The notes under the pieces: generated by a model
Database searches by the model: none
Told to the model about the DNA's origin: nothing
The model's input: the letters and a program-made list of their open reading frames with translations, nothing else
From: Paenibacillus aceti
GTDB taxonomy: Bacteria; Bacillota; Bacilli; Paenibacillales; Paenibacillaceae
Assembly (NCBI RefSeq): GCF_003614185.1
Contig: NZ_KZ987724.1
Coordinates: 4,720,046 to 4,784,045, forward strand
Direction: 5' to 3'
DNA length: 64,000 bases
Made by a program: the position numbers and the translations under genes
Shown: one piece after another, positions 45,836 through 54,385 of the stretch
How the letters are laid out: every line of letters begins with the position of its first letter
How positions within the stretch are numbered: the stretch's first letter is position 1

Positions 45836-48166
45836 CTATCTGTGCTTCGGTGGGTTTGGTCCCGAGTTAGGGCCTTGCCGCTGAATATTCTTCTGATTAA
45901 TGAGCCGCGGACGTTTGATCATGAAGCGATGCGGTAGGCGCAGAAGCGTATCCTTGTTATCGCTCGGGATAATCGGCGCCAGTGGAGTCATATAAGGTAC
46001 ACCGAAGGTACGCAGACTGCACAGGTGCAGAATAATGATGGTACATCCGGCGAAGATGCCCACCAGTCCAAAAGAGGCCGCCAGACCCATCAGCGGGAAG
46101 CGCAGCATTCGGAAGGCGATGGACATATTATACGAAGGCAGCACGAAGCTGGAGATCGCAGTGAGTGAGACGACGATAACCATGGCTGCCGAGATAAATC
46201 CGGCCTGGACTGCAGCTTGACCAATGACGAGAGTTCCTACGATAGAGACAGCCGCTCCAATATATTTAGGCATGCGTACGCCCGCCTCACGCAGAATTTC
46301 AAACGTCATCTCCATCATGAGCGCCTCGAAAAAGGCAGGGAAAGGGACAGCCTCCCGCTGTGAAGCCAAGCTCATCAATAGAGCGGTAGGAATCATCTCC
46401 TGATGGAAGGTGGTAACTGCAATATAGAAGGACGGGCTCAAAAGAGAGACCACCAGACCGACATAACGGAGAAGGCGGATGAAGGTGCTGATGTCGGCAC
46501 GCTGATAATAATCCTCTGCAGCATGCATGAAAGAGACGAATGGCGCCGGTACACAGAGCACAATCGGAGTGCCATCGACGAAGATGGCGATCTTGCCCTC
46601 CAGCAATTCAGCCGCGATGACATCGGGCCGCTCCGAGTAGTATACCGTTGGAAAAGGGGTCATTGTCTCGTCCTGAATCAATTCCTCAATATAGCCGCTC
46701 TCCAGAATAGAGTCGATGTTGATGTTGCTCAGCCTGGAACGTACTTCCTCCACGATCTGATCATTTACGATCCCTTTGATATACATAATGGCCACATCCG
46801 TTCGAGAGACATGGCCGATTTGCATGGATTCCATCCAGAGGCTCGGGTCCTTAATTCTGCGCCGGACCAGCGTCGTGTTGGTACGCAGCGCCTCGGAGAA
46901 TCCTTCGCGCGAACCGCGCACGACATTCTCGGAGGAAGTCTCGCCGACACCGCGATCCCTCCAGCCGCGGACACTGGCTGCGGTGGCGGTATTCTCACCG
47001 TCGACGAGCAGGATCGTATCCCCGGATAATAGCGAATGGAACAGGCTGTTGTAGTCCGGAAGATCATGTATATCACCGAAGGTTAAGGCCCGGTCTTTAA
47101 TAAGCTGAGACACGTTGGAGATATCGCGCTTCTCTTCACTAAGAAGATCTAGAACTTCCCCTTCCGGTTGCATTAACGGTTCCATAATATAGTCATTAAT
47201 GATCGTGCAATCGGCTAGCCCATCGATGAACAGAATAGCGATCAGTCTGTCATTAGCGGGGCTGAAGGGGAATCTTCTAATAATGAGATCAGTGCTGTTA
47301 CCAAGCGAGTCCTTAATGAACTTAACGTTCTGCTCAAGACTTTTAGAGATCGGTGGAAGCTGCGGGTCTTGGCCCGATTTTGTTTCCTGAGTGGCATGCG
47401 CCTTGGGATTATTCGGTGTATTTGGCTGCTGTCTGTATTGTTGATTTTGCTGATTCTGTTGGTTTTGTGCGCTCTGTTGGTTTTGTTGCTGTTGTTGGTT
47501 CTGCTGATTTTGTTGACCCTGCTGCTGTTGTTGCTCTGCTGGTTCTAACCCGTTGCTGGTAGGCCCCCCATCATTCGGAACCCCTCCACTATTCCCACTG
47601 GACGCACTCGCTTGATTGCTTCCACCTTCCGTCTGATTGCTTTGGGAAGCAGCGTTTTGGGGCGTTTGGTTCTGAGAAGCATTGCTCTGGTCAGCGCTAT
47701 TTTGGGTTCCACCGCTTTGTGACGCGCTGTTCTGGGTTGAGTTACTCTGTGATGTATCGCCTTGAGACGTATTATCTTGGGAAGCCCCATCCTGAGAAGC
47801 ATTGTTCTGAGTATCGCCTTGAGATGCACTGTCCTGAGTCGCACCATTTTGGGATGTCCCGCTCTGTGCCTGCATTTCTTGCGACTCCTGAGCCGTCTCG
47901 GTTTCTTGACCATTTTGCGTTTTTTGGCTGTTCTCAATCTCCAGCATGGCTTGCGATTGCTGATATTGTTGGCCGTTTTGGCCTTGTTGAGTCGCCTGAT
48001 TCTGTTGCTCTGCTTGTGCCTTTGAAGGCTGATTACTATCTTGACTCTCTTGCCCTTCAGGGGCATTTTGAGTGTTTTGCGTTTCCGGTTTTTTTTCTGA
48101 TTGTTGACCCGTTGCGGCTGCGGAACTATTTATTTTATGAAGGTTTTTCCTTTTACGCATGCGCAT
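45836..48166 (-). CDS. Spore germination receptor A subunit (GerA family) with long Gln/Asn/Ser-rich N-terminus
   Basis: The protein has about 776 residues. Residues about 15-265 are a low-complexity region with runs such as QNQQNQQQQQNQQ and repeats of the type SQ(N/G)(D/S)TSQ. From about 270 the normal GerA begins (LEQNVKFIKDSLGNSTDLIIRRF), with the cytoplasmic NTD2 (DCTIINDYIMEPLM, RRIKDPSLWMESMQIG), then TM segments (FYIAVTTFHQEMIPTALLMS) and a basic tail. The A subunit is thought to form the ion channel of the receptor. GAGGGTGG six bases upstream of ATG 48166 fixes the start. The N-terminal extension is absent from most GerA proteins, though B. cereus GerIA is known to carry a Pro/Gln-rich one. 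Confidence 0.93.
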   Translation of the reverse strand: MRMRKRKNLHKINSSAAATGQQSEKKPETQNTQNAPEGQESQDSNQPSKAQAEQQNQATQQGQNGQQYQQSQAMLEIENSQKTQNGQETETAQESQEMQAQSGTSQNGATQDSASQGDTQNNASQDGASQDNTSQGDTSQSNSTQNSASQSGGTQNSADQSNASQNQTPQNAASQSNQTEGGSNQASASSGNSGGVPNDGGPTSNGLEPAEQQQQQGQQNQQNQQQQQNQQSAQNQQNQQNQQYRQQPNTPNNPKAHATQETKSGQDPQLPPISKSLEQNVKFIKDSLGNSTDLIIRRFPFSPANDRLIAILFIDGLADCTIINDYIMEPLMQPEGEVLDLLSEEKRDISNVSQLIKDRALTFGDIHDLPDYNSLFHSLLSGDTILLVDGENTATAASVRGWRDRGVGETSSENVVRGSREGFSEALRTNTTLVRRRIKDPSLWMESMQIGHVSRTDVAIMYIKGIVNDQIVEEVRSRLSNINIDSILESGYIEELIQDETMTPFPTVYYSERPDVIAAELLEGKIAIFVDGTPIVLCVPAPFVSFMHAAEDYYQRADISTFIRLLRYVGLVVSLLSPSFYIAVTTFHQEMIPTALLMSLASQREAVPFPAFFEALMMEMTFEILREAGVRMPKYIGAAVSIVGTLVIGQAAVQAGFISAAMVIVVSLTAISSFVLPSYNMSIAFRMLRFPLMGLAASFGLVGIFAGCTIIILHLCSLRTFGVPYMTPLAPIIPSDNKDTLLRLPHRFMIKRPRLINQKNIQRQGPNSGPNPPKHR

Positions 48167-48319
48167 GGCTGTCCACCCTCTTGTATTTATTAGCAATCAT
48201 TATTGCCAACGAGGCTGAGCGATAAACTTGATTCTTGATTATCGGAAGACATTCCTGTGCCACATAGTTAGATATGTAATTGTGAAGCCACGTTCGTGCT
48301 CAATCGCCCCGTATACCAG

Positions 48320-48510
48320 AAAGCCTGCAAATATGCAGGAATTTCGTCTCTCTGCCGTCCCAAAATGGAAAATTCCTGCGAAAATGCATCCTTTTTCACC
48401 ATATCGGCCTGATTCTACAGAAAAAGGTGGAAAAGCCTGCATAATTGCAGGAATTTCCTAGTAACAGGTGGTTTTGAGGTTAAAAGCCTGCATAATTGCA
48501 GGCTTTTAAC
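48320..48510. repeat. Family A intergenic palindrome array, copy 3, four units
   Basis: Units are at 48322-48339 (gcctgcaaatatgcagga), 48373-48390 (ttcctgcgaaaatgcatc), 48434-48451 and 48485-48502 (gcctgcataattgcaggc). Order, spacing and even parts of the spacers resemble the array at 17611-17791 (ggaatttcg after unit 1, aaattcctgcg at unit 2). Confidence 0.75.
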
Positions 48511-48833
48511 ATTGCATGGGCACTTCGAGCGGTATGCGGGGGAAAGTTACGAAGCTACTAAGGGTTTCCTTGGGGCATTTCGCGGTAAGTAAGTCACTAT
48601 TGATCTATTTAGGTCAGTCCGTACGAATACACTGGTTACTATAAAAGCCACTATTGAGTGGTCGCGCAGATATATGGGTCTACGGATTCCTATGGCCACT
48701 TTCATTTGAACTCAAAGGGGATCGAGGGAACTTGTACTGGGTTCGCCCATTCACTACAGGCTACAGGTGGACCGCCCAGCGATGAGCGAACTATCGGCAT
48801 GTGCCAAGTACAATAAGGATGTAAAACGGATTG
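48511..48833. other. Intergenic stretch without recognisable gene
   Basis: I see no ORF with a ribosome binding site and no RNA gene. It separates the family A array from the terminator of the SIS-domain gene. Confidence 0.5.
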
Positions 48834-48877
48834 AAAAAAAGCAGGCCCAGGAACTTAAGTTTCCTGGCCTGCTTTTC
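48834..48877 (-). terminator. Terminator of the SIS-domain gene
   Basis: AAGCAGGCC(c)AGGAA-cttaag-TTCCTGG(g)CCTGCTT is a near-perfect palindrome with T-runs on both sides. It lies 25 bases after the stop at 48902 on the minus strand and can work in both directions. Confidence 0.9.
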
Positions 48878-48901
48878 TGTTATATGTCTGGACTTGGAGG
48901 G

Positions 48902-49948
48902 TTAGAGCTTGACCCAGGCGACAAGGCCGTCGGGCTGATCCGGGTCGATGCCTAATTGTTCAGCTTTGCTAAGCGCAACAATTTGCGGGATGAAAATAAA
49001 CGGAATGCCGTGTGCGGCAGTATCCAGCTTGTTGGCGGAGACGATGGCCAAGTCAACGAACTCGGCAGGAATCACGTCTGGCCGATCCGCGAAGGCAATA
49101 ATTCTCGCTCCCCGGTTCTTAATATCGCGCATAAGCTTGTGTTGATGCTCGGTTCCACGATCCGACAGTGCCGCGATCACCAAAGTATCTTCTCCTACCG
49201 TAACCATCGGTCCATGGCGAACATCGAGCAGATGGAAGGAATGAGCCTGAATCTTGGCAATTTCCGTTAGCGCAATAGCTCCTTCAGAGGCAAGCCCCTG
49301 GAGCTCGCCATCAGCCAACAGGACGGCATTAGTCCAATTGAAGTCAGCTGCACTGCGGATGCTGCTCTCAACAGACTCCATATAAGCTTCGCCCTGGCTG
49401 ATTGCAGTCTGCAGATCGGCGATGAGCTTGTCATCTCCACCCACGAATGCACTCAGCAGCAGATTGGCCATATACAAATTCGTGACTGTCCGGGTCTGGC
49501 AGACGCTATGGTCGAATGCCCATGGCAGTTCCAGAGCGAAGTCAGCTTGCTTCGAGAGCGGTGAATCGCTCACACAGGACAGAGCCAGTACCGGAAGGTT
49601 ATTGCCTGCTTCGCGGAGTAGACGAACTGCTTCCACAACCTCGCTGGTACTGCCGGAGCGGGAAGGTGCTACCAACAACGTGTTCCGCAGCATTGGCTGA
49701 TACTGCTCATAGTTCAGCATAAGATCTCCGCCCGCCAAGGCGTAGGCAGGTAGGCCAGCCCGCAAGGAGACGGACTGAGCAGCGGAGCGGCTCAGACAAT
49801 AACTTGATCCGCAGCCGACGAAGGTGATCGAAGAGATAGCTTGGGTTTTAACGAAGTCAACGATTTGTTGTCTTTTGCCCATCATGTAGTCATAAGTTTG
49901 TTGCAGGGCAGCGTATTGCTGCTTGATTTCACTGTAAGTCAAGCTCAT
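48902..49948 (-). CDS. Double-SIS sugar-phosphate isomerase/deaminase, AgaS-like
   Basis: The 348-residue cytoplasmic protein has two sugar-isomerase (SIS) domains: about 35-170 (FVGCGSSYCLSRSAAQSVSL, SRSGSTSEVVEA) and about 200-335 (EGAIALTEIAKIQA, DVRHGPMVTVGEDTL). It resembles the C-terminal half of GlmS and AgaS, which deaminates galactosamine-6-phosphate to tagatose-6-phosphate. The divergent neighbours (deacetylase, ROK kinase, aldolase, PfkB kinase, DeoR regulator) complete a GalNAc/galactosamine route, which is why I favour AgaS over a fructosamine deglycase. AGGAGG upstream supports the start. Confidence 0.82.
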   Translation of the reverse strand: MSLTYSEIKQQYAALQQTYDYMMGKRQQIVDFVKTQAISSITFVGCGSSYCLSRSAAQSVSLRAGLPAYALAGGDLMLNYEQYQPMLRNTLLVAPSRSGSTSEVVEAVRLLREAGNNLPVLALSCVSDSPLSKQADFALELPWAFDHSVCQTRTVTNLYMANLLLSAFVGGDDKLIADLQTAISQGEAYMESVESSIRSAADFNWTNAVLLADGELQGLASEGAIALTEIAKIQAHSFHLLDVRHGPMVTVGEDTLVIAALSDRGTEHQHKLMRDIKNRGARIIAFADRPDVIPAEFVDLAIVSANKLDTAAHGIPFIFIPQIVALSKAEQLGIDPDQPDGLVAWVKL

Positions 49949-50012
49949 AGACGCTTAGACCTCCTATTAGATAAGTTCGAATATTCATTTATAACGTATG
50001 AGGACAGTGTAT

Positions 50013-50042
50013 ATCATAAAAATGATTTTTTCAATCAAAATA
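50013..50042. promoter_or_regulatory. Operator candidate, direct repeat copy 1 in the agaS-nagA intergenic region
   Basis: The sequence begins ATCATAAAAATGATTTTTTC and continues AATCAAAATA. It matches 50147-50175 almost exactly over 29 positions. It lies 65 bases upstream of the agaS-like gene and is a likely site for the DeoR-family regulator at 54386. Confidence 0.55.
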
Positions 50043-50116
50043 AACACAACAATGATTGATAAATTTAAAAAACGATCATAAATACCGAATTTATTCATTT
50101 ATCAATCAATTATATA

Positions 50117-50145
50117 TTGATTTGATCATAAAATAAGAATATTAT
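50117..50145 (+). promoter_or_regulatory. Promoter of the nagA operon
   Basis: TTGATT (50117-50122) and TATTAT (50140-50145) are separated by 17 bases. The second copy of the 29-base repeat begins two bases after the -10, where bound repressor would block transcription. Confidence 0.55.
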
Positions 50146-50146
50146 A

Positions 50147-50175
50147 ATCATAAAGTGATTTATTCAATCAAAATA
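50147..50175. promoter_or_regulatory. Operator candidate, direct repeat copy 2
   Basis: The sequence begins ATCATAAAGTGATTTATTC and continues AATCAAAATA. It has one base deleted and two substituted relative to copy 1 and lies 30 bases upstream of the nagA-like start. Confidence 0.55.
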
Positions 50176-50204
50176 GATGTCGAATAACATAGGAGGGTGC
50201 ATCT

Positions 50205-51434
50205 ATGGAGTCCAGCGCGATTCAAATTCAACATGCTCGAATTTTAACGCCACAAGGCTGGATCAACAACGGAAGTTTATTTATCAAAAATGGAAAAATC
50301 GTCGGCATAGACCAGGGAGACGAAAGCGGGGTAAAGAGCAGCGAACAGCTGACCTTCGGCGACGAACGATGGACGCAGGTCGATGCGGCGGGGAAAATGC
50401 TGCTGCCCGGCTTTGTAGATGTCCATGTGCATGGCGGTGGTGGATTTGATGTTATGAAAGGGAGCAGCGAGGAATTGTACGGCATGTGCCGGTTCCATGC
50501 ATCCAGAGGCACCACTTCATTGCTGGCCACCACGTTGACTGCGACGCATGAGGAGATTATCTCCGCGCTAGAGGCATCCGCCAAGGTCGTTCAAGATACA
50601 GATCGTCAGCCGGATGGTGCTCATCTGCTCGGGGTTCATTTGGAAGGGCCATTCCTGAATCCGGCAAGGAGCGGAGCTCAGAATCCGGATGATCTTCGCG
50701 AGCCGTCTATCGAGGAGTTCGAATCCTTCTGGTCCGCCTCCAAAGGCACGATCAAGCTGATGGCGATTGCTCCTGAGCTGAATTCTGCAGAAGAAGTCAT
50801 CGTACATGCTGTGAATAAAGGAGTCACCATCTCATTAGCTCATACAGATGCGGATTACGCAACGATGAAAAAGGCTGTGGAGTGGGGAGCTACGCAGGTC
50901 ACCCATCTATTCAACGGCATGCGTCCATTGCATCATCGGGAGCCTGGAGTTGCCGGGGCGGGGCTAATGCTGGATGAACTCGCAGTAGAGTTGATTTGCG
51001 ACGGTCATCATGTCCATCCTGATTTGATCAAATGGGTATTCAAAATCAAGCCTGAAGGCAAGGTCATTATGATCACCGATAGCATGTGCGCGGCCGGTTG
51101 TCCTAATGGTGAGTATTATCTGGGCAAGCTTCCCGTCCTGATGCATAACGGGCAGGTCCATCTGAAGCTGGATGACGGCTCTTTGGGCAGCTTGGCAGGC
51201 AGCTCGCTGACGATGATCGATGCTCTATCCAGAACTGTGGCTTTCACGGGCAAGGAAATCGCTGATATCGTTCCAGCCCTTACGATTCATCCGGCCACGC
51301 AGATCGGCGTCCAGGATAGGAAGGGATCGATCGAGCTTGGAAAGGATGCCGATCTAGTCCTGATCGACGATGATTTCCAAGTACATCAGACCTATGTGCT
51401 AGGTTGGCAGGTCTATGATGCTGCAAGCCATTAA
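50205..51434 (+). CDS. nagA: N-acetylglucosamine/galactosamine-6-phosphate deacetylase
   Basis: The 409-residue amidohydrolase contains GFVDVHVHGGGGFDVM (metal-binding HxH), HLEGPFLNPARSGAQNP (the metal Glu), SLAHTDADY, THLFNGMRPLHHREPG and ITDSMCAAG (catalytic Asp), all typical of NagA. It removes the acetyl group from an N-acetylhexosamine-6-phosphate. Next to AgaS-like, tagatose-type kinase and aldolase genes, the GalNAc-6-P version of the reaction (agaA role) is more likely than GlcNAc-6-P. GGAGGG upstream gives the ATG. It is first in a five-gene plus-strand operon. Confidence 0.92.
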   Translation: MESSAIQIQHARILTPQGWINNGSLFIKNGKIVGIDQGDESGVKSSEQLTFGDERWTQVDAAGKMLLPGFVDVHVHGGGGFDVMKGSSEELYGMCRFHASRGTTSLLATTLTATHEEIISALEASAKVVQDTDRQPDGAHLLGVHLEGPFLNPARSGAQNPDDLREPSIEEFESFWSASKGTIKLMAIAPELNSAEEVIVHAVNKGVTISLAHTDADYATMKKAVEWGATQVTHLFNGMRPLHHREPGVAGAGLMLDELAVELICDGHHVHPDLIKWVFKIKPEGKVIMITDSMCAAGCPNGEYYLGKLPVLMHNGQVHLKLDDGSLGSLAGSSLTMIDALSRTVAFTGKEIADIVPALTIHPATQIGVQDRKGSIELGKDADLVLIDDDFQVHQTYVLGWQVYDAASH

Positions 51435-51458
51435 TAGTGAGGGGAGCGGGATTCTTCT

Positions 51459-52424
51459 ATGAAGTATGCCGTTGGAGTCGATGTAGGAGGCACCAATATT
51501 GTCTGCGGGCTGGTGGATGAGGACGGGAATATCGTAGCCCAGCGTAAATATCCTACCGATTCGCAGGAAGGCCATCAGGCTATTTTATCAAAAATCAGTG
51601 CCACGATTGAGCAGTTAATAGAGGAAGCCGGCATAGCATCAGAGCAATGTGTTGCAGTAGGAATGGGGATCCCGGGCTTGGTAGATCCGGAACAAGGCGT
51701 GAGCCTAAGGGCAGTCAATCTGAATTGGCGCAATATTCCAATAGCTGGCCGTTTAAAGGAGCTTACTGGCAGATCGGTCTACATCGATAATGATGTGCGC
51801 ATGTATGTCTATGGAGAGGCGGTTGCCGGAGGCGGCAGAGGTCATGAATTTGTCTATGGAGTGACGATCGGAACGGGCTTGGCTTCAGCCTTCGTGCAGC
51901 ATGGTAGCTTGCACTACGGACATCGCTTCATGTCTGGGGAGATCGGCCATGTACCTATAGAAAATGTGGATTTTCCGTGCAATTGTGGACGGATCGGCTG
52001 TCTGGAGACGGTGGTGTCCGCGACTGGCATTGCCAGACAAGCGCGCAGCCGGATTACGAAGGGGGAAGCAAGTTTGCTGCAGGAATGGTTCCCGGATATC
52101 GCTGATATCACAGCCAGCGGGGTATCCAGAGCTAGCGATGCCGGGGATATCCTGGCCCGCGATGTTCTGGCCCAGACCGGCAAGACGTTCGCCAGAGCTC
52201 TAGCCTGGGTGGTTCCCCTGCTCTCACCGGATGCCATTGTAATCGGTGGCGGCGGAGCATTAGCAGGCGAGGCGTTATTCGCCCCTATGAGGCAGGAGTT
52301 GGATGATTTACTGCTTCAAGATTATCTAGGCCAGTTCGTGATCAAGACCGCCGAGTTAAATGATCATGCCGGTATAGTTGGCAGTGCTCTTTGGGCGCTG
52401 AAACGCAGCGGCAGTAACGATTAG
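51459..52424 (+). CDS. ROK-family sugar kinase
   Basis: The 321-residue kinase has the phosphate-1 motif GVDVGGTNIVCGLVDEDG at the N-terminus, the substrate motif GHVPIE with the zinc site CNCGRIGCLE near residues 170-185, and ATP motif GGGGALAGE near 265. ROK kinases phosphorylate hexoses or N-acetylhexosamines at O6. No PTS gene is present in this locus, so this enzyme probably phosphorylates free GalNAc or galactosamine after import by a transporter encoded elsewhere. It follows nagA by 24 bases. Confidence 0.88.
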   Translation: MKYAVGVDVGGTNIVCGLVDEDGNIVAQRKYPTDSQEGHQAILSKISATIEQLIEEAGIASEQCVAVGMGIPGLVDPEQGVSLRAVNLNWRNIPIAGRLKELTGRSVYIDNDVRMYVYGEAVAGGGRGHEFVYGVTIGTGLASAFVQHGSLHYGHRFMSGEIGHVPIENVDFPCNCGRIGCLETVVSATGIARQARSRITKGEASLLQEWFPDIADITASGVSRASDAGDILARDVLAQTGKTFARALAWVVPLLSPDAIVIGGGGALAGEALFAPMRQELDDLLLQDYLGQFVIKTAELNDHAGIVGSALWALKRSGSND

Positions 52425-52498
52425 CGATTCAGTTTAGCAAGTTAATTATAAGCCATATGAATTATCCCATTAATTATATTTTTAGGAGGACAAATCTT

Positions 52499-53365
52499 AT
52501 GCCACTTATTTCGTCTACTTCCATGCTTCAACAAGCCAGAGAGAATGGATACGCCATCACTGCTTTTAACGTTCATACCTTGGAGATGCTGCAGGCTGTC
52601 GTCGAGGCGGCCAGCGAGACGAATTCGCCACTTATTATTCAATCGACGGTGGGCACCGTCAAGCATCTGGGACCTAAATATATCGCTGCGGCAGCTAAGG
52701 TTGCTGCGGATCAGACTGGCTTGCCGATCGCGCTTCATCTGGATCACTGTACGGATTTCGCTACGATTATTCAATGTATCCGGGCGGGTTATACCTCAGT
52801 CATGATCGACGCTTCCATGCTTCCCTATGAAGAGAATGTGAAGCGGACGCAACATGTAATGGAGGTAGCCGCAGCTATAGGAGTGAATGTCGAGGCTGAA
52901 TTGGGCAAGGTTGGCGGAGTTGAGGATGATATCGTAGTCGATGAGCGCGACGCTATGCTGGCTGACCCAGATGATTGCAAGCTGTTTGTTGAACAGACGA
53001 AGGTGCTGACATTAGCGCCAGCGATCGGAACTGCACATGGTATCTATAAGGGCGAACCGAACATTGATTTTGATAGAATTGCGAAAATTGCCGAGAAGGT
53101 AGACGTTCCGCTTGTCCTTCATGGAGGCTCTGGCATTCCGGCTGACCAGGTGAAGAAGGCTGTTGCCCTAGGGATGTCCAAGATGAACGTAGCCACTGAG
53201 CTGAGAATCGCCTTCTCTAATGCGATCAAGGACGTATTCGCGAAATCTCCTGAAGAGAATGATCCGCGCAAATATATGGTTCCAGCCAAGGAAGCAGTAA
53301 AACGCCTGGCCATCGAGAAAATGGAATTATGCGGATGCATCGGTAAGGCAGGAACATTGAAATGA
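52499..53365 (+). CDS. Class II ketose-bisphosphate aldolase (tagatose/fructose-bisphosphate type)
   Basis: The 288-residue zinc aldolase splits tagatose- or fructose-1,6-bisphosphate into glyceraldehyde-3-phosphate and DHAP. Metal and catalytic segments are LHLDHCTDF (Asp/His), VEAELGKVGGVEDD, AIGTAHGIYKG, LVLHGGSGIPADQ and KMNVATELR. The length and EDD segment match GatY/KbaY-like aldolases; context suggests tagatose-1,6-bisphosphate. The ATG at 52499 has AGGAGG nine bases upstream; earlier in-frame starts lack one. Its stop overlaps the next start by four bases (ATGA). Confidence 0.9.
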   Translation: MPLISSTSMLQQARENGYAITAFNVHTLEMLQAVVEAASETNSPLIIQSTVGTVKHLGPKYIAAAAKVAADQTGLPIALHLDHCTDFATIIQCIRAGYTSVMIDASMLPYEENVKRTQHVMEVAAAIGVNVEAELGKVGGVEDDIVVDERDAMLADPDDCKLFVEQTKVLTLAPAIGTAHGIYKGEPNIDFDRIAKIAEKVDVPLVLHGGSGIPADQVKKAVALGMSKMNVATELRIAFSNAIKDVFAKSPEENDPRKYMVPAKEAVKRLAIEKMELCGCIGKAGTLK

Positions 53366-54291
53366 TTACTACTGTCACCTTGAATGCGGCGATCGATAAG
53401 ACCTATTATGTCCCTCGGTTCGTCCCTGGCGAGGTGCATCGCGTGGCTCAGCAAATCGCTGAGCCGGGCGGCAAGGGGAATAACGTCGCCAAGGTTATTC
53501 GCTTATTGGGCGGCGAGGTGACCGCATCTGGTTTTGTTGCCGGGAACAATGGGGCCTTTATCGAAAAGGGCATGCAGGCGCAGGGAATCCATACGGCATT
53601 CGTAGCAGTGGCGGGTGAATCGCGCGTATGCCTGAACATCATGGACGAGTCGAATAGCCAGTCCACAGAGTTGCTGGAGCAGGGGCCCAAGGCCGGGCAT
53701 ATGGAGCTTGCCGAGCTTAATTTAAGATTGGGCGAGCTGACCCAGAAATCGAACATTGTTGTGCTGTCCGGGAGCCTGCTTCCTGGCGCCTCAGCCGGAT
53801 TGTATGCGGAACTGATCGACACCATTAAATCGGTGGGAGCGCGGGTGTTTCTAGACACGAGCGGCGCTGCTCTTAACGCCGGGATGGAAGCTAAGCCTCA
53901 TTTTGTGAAGCCGAATGAGCATGAATTAGCAGCCTGGCTCGGCAAGGAAGGCTTGAGTGAGACGGAATGTATTGAAGCGGCCCGTCAATTGTCAGAGTCG
54001 GGTATTCCACAGGTATGCGTTACATTGGGCGAGCGGGGGACGATTGCACTCATCGATGGAGCTGGCTTTCGTGTAACTCCGCCCGAGATTCAGGCTGTAA
54101 ATACAGTCGGCTGTGGGGATTCTTTTGTGGCCGGGATGGCATTTTCGGAGGAACGTGGGGACGCACCGGCAAACAGACTGCGAATAGCGACAGCAGCGGC
54201 TGCGGCTAATGCGATGTCGGAGCGGGCAGGGCACTTCGAGCAGGATGTATATGAGAAATTGATTGACCAAGTGAAGGTTGCTCCATTATAA
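53362..54291 (+). CDS. PfkB-family 1-phosphofructokinase / tagatose-6-phosphate kinase
   Basis: The 309-residue ribokinase-fold enzyme has ITTVTLNAAIDKTYYV at the N-terminus, GGKGNNVAKVIRLLG near 35-50 and the catalytic signature NTVGCGDSFVAGMAF near 250-265 (Asp base in GCGDS). This subgroup (LacC/FruK) phosphorylates tagatose-6-phosphate or fructose-1-phosphate. In this operon tagatose-6-phosphate, the product of the AgaS-like enzyme, is the expected substrate. The ATGA overlap with the aldolase gene implies coupled translation. Confidence 0.9.
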   Translation: MITTVTLNAAIDKTYYVPRFVPGEVHRVAQQIAEPGGKGNNVAKVIRLLGGEVTASGFVAGNNGAFIEKGMQAQGIHTAFVAVAGESRVCLNIMDESNSQSTELLEQGPKAGHMELAELNLRLGELTQKSNIVVLSGSLLPGASAGLYAELIDTIKSVGARVFLDTSGAALNAGMEAKPHFVKPNEHELAAWLGKEGLSETECIEAARQLSESGIPQVCVTLGERGTIALIDGAGFRVTPPEIQAVNTVGCGDSFVAGMAFSEERGDAPANRLRIATAAAAANAMSERAGHFEQDVYEKLIDQVKVAPL

Positions 54292-54385
54292 GCTCCCAAG
54301 TTCCCGCTTGCATTCTTGTCCTTCATCCTCCAAAATTATATGTTAGAGCTGTTGACGGACCATTAGTTTACAAGAGGAGAAGGCT

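Noticed and set aside
48767-48955. Small plus-strand ORF across the terminator upstream of the SIS gene end
   Set aside because: It reads through a strong terminator stem and the antisense of the SIS gene.
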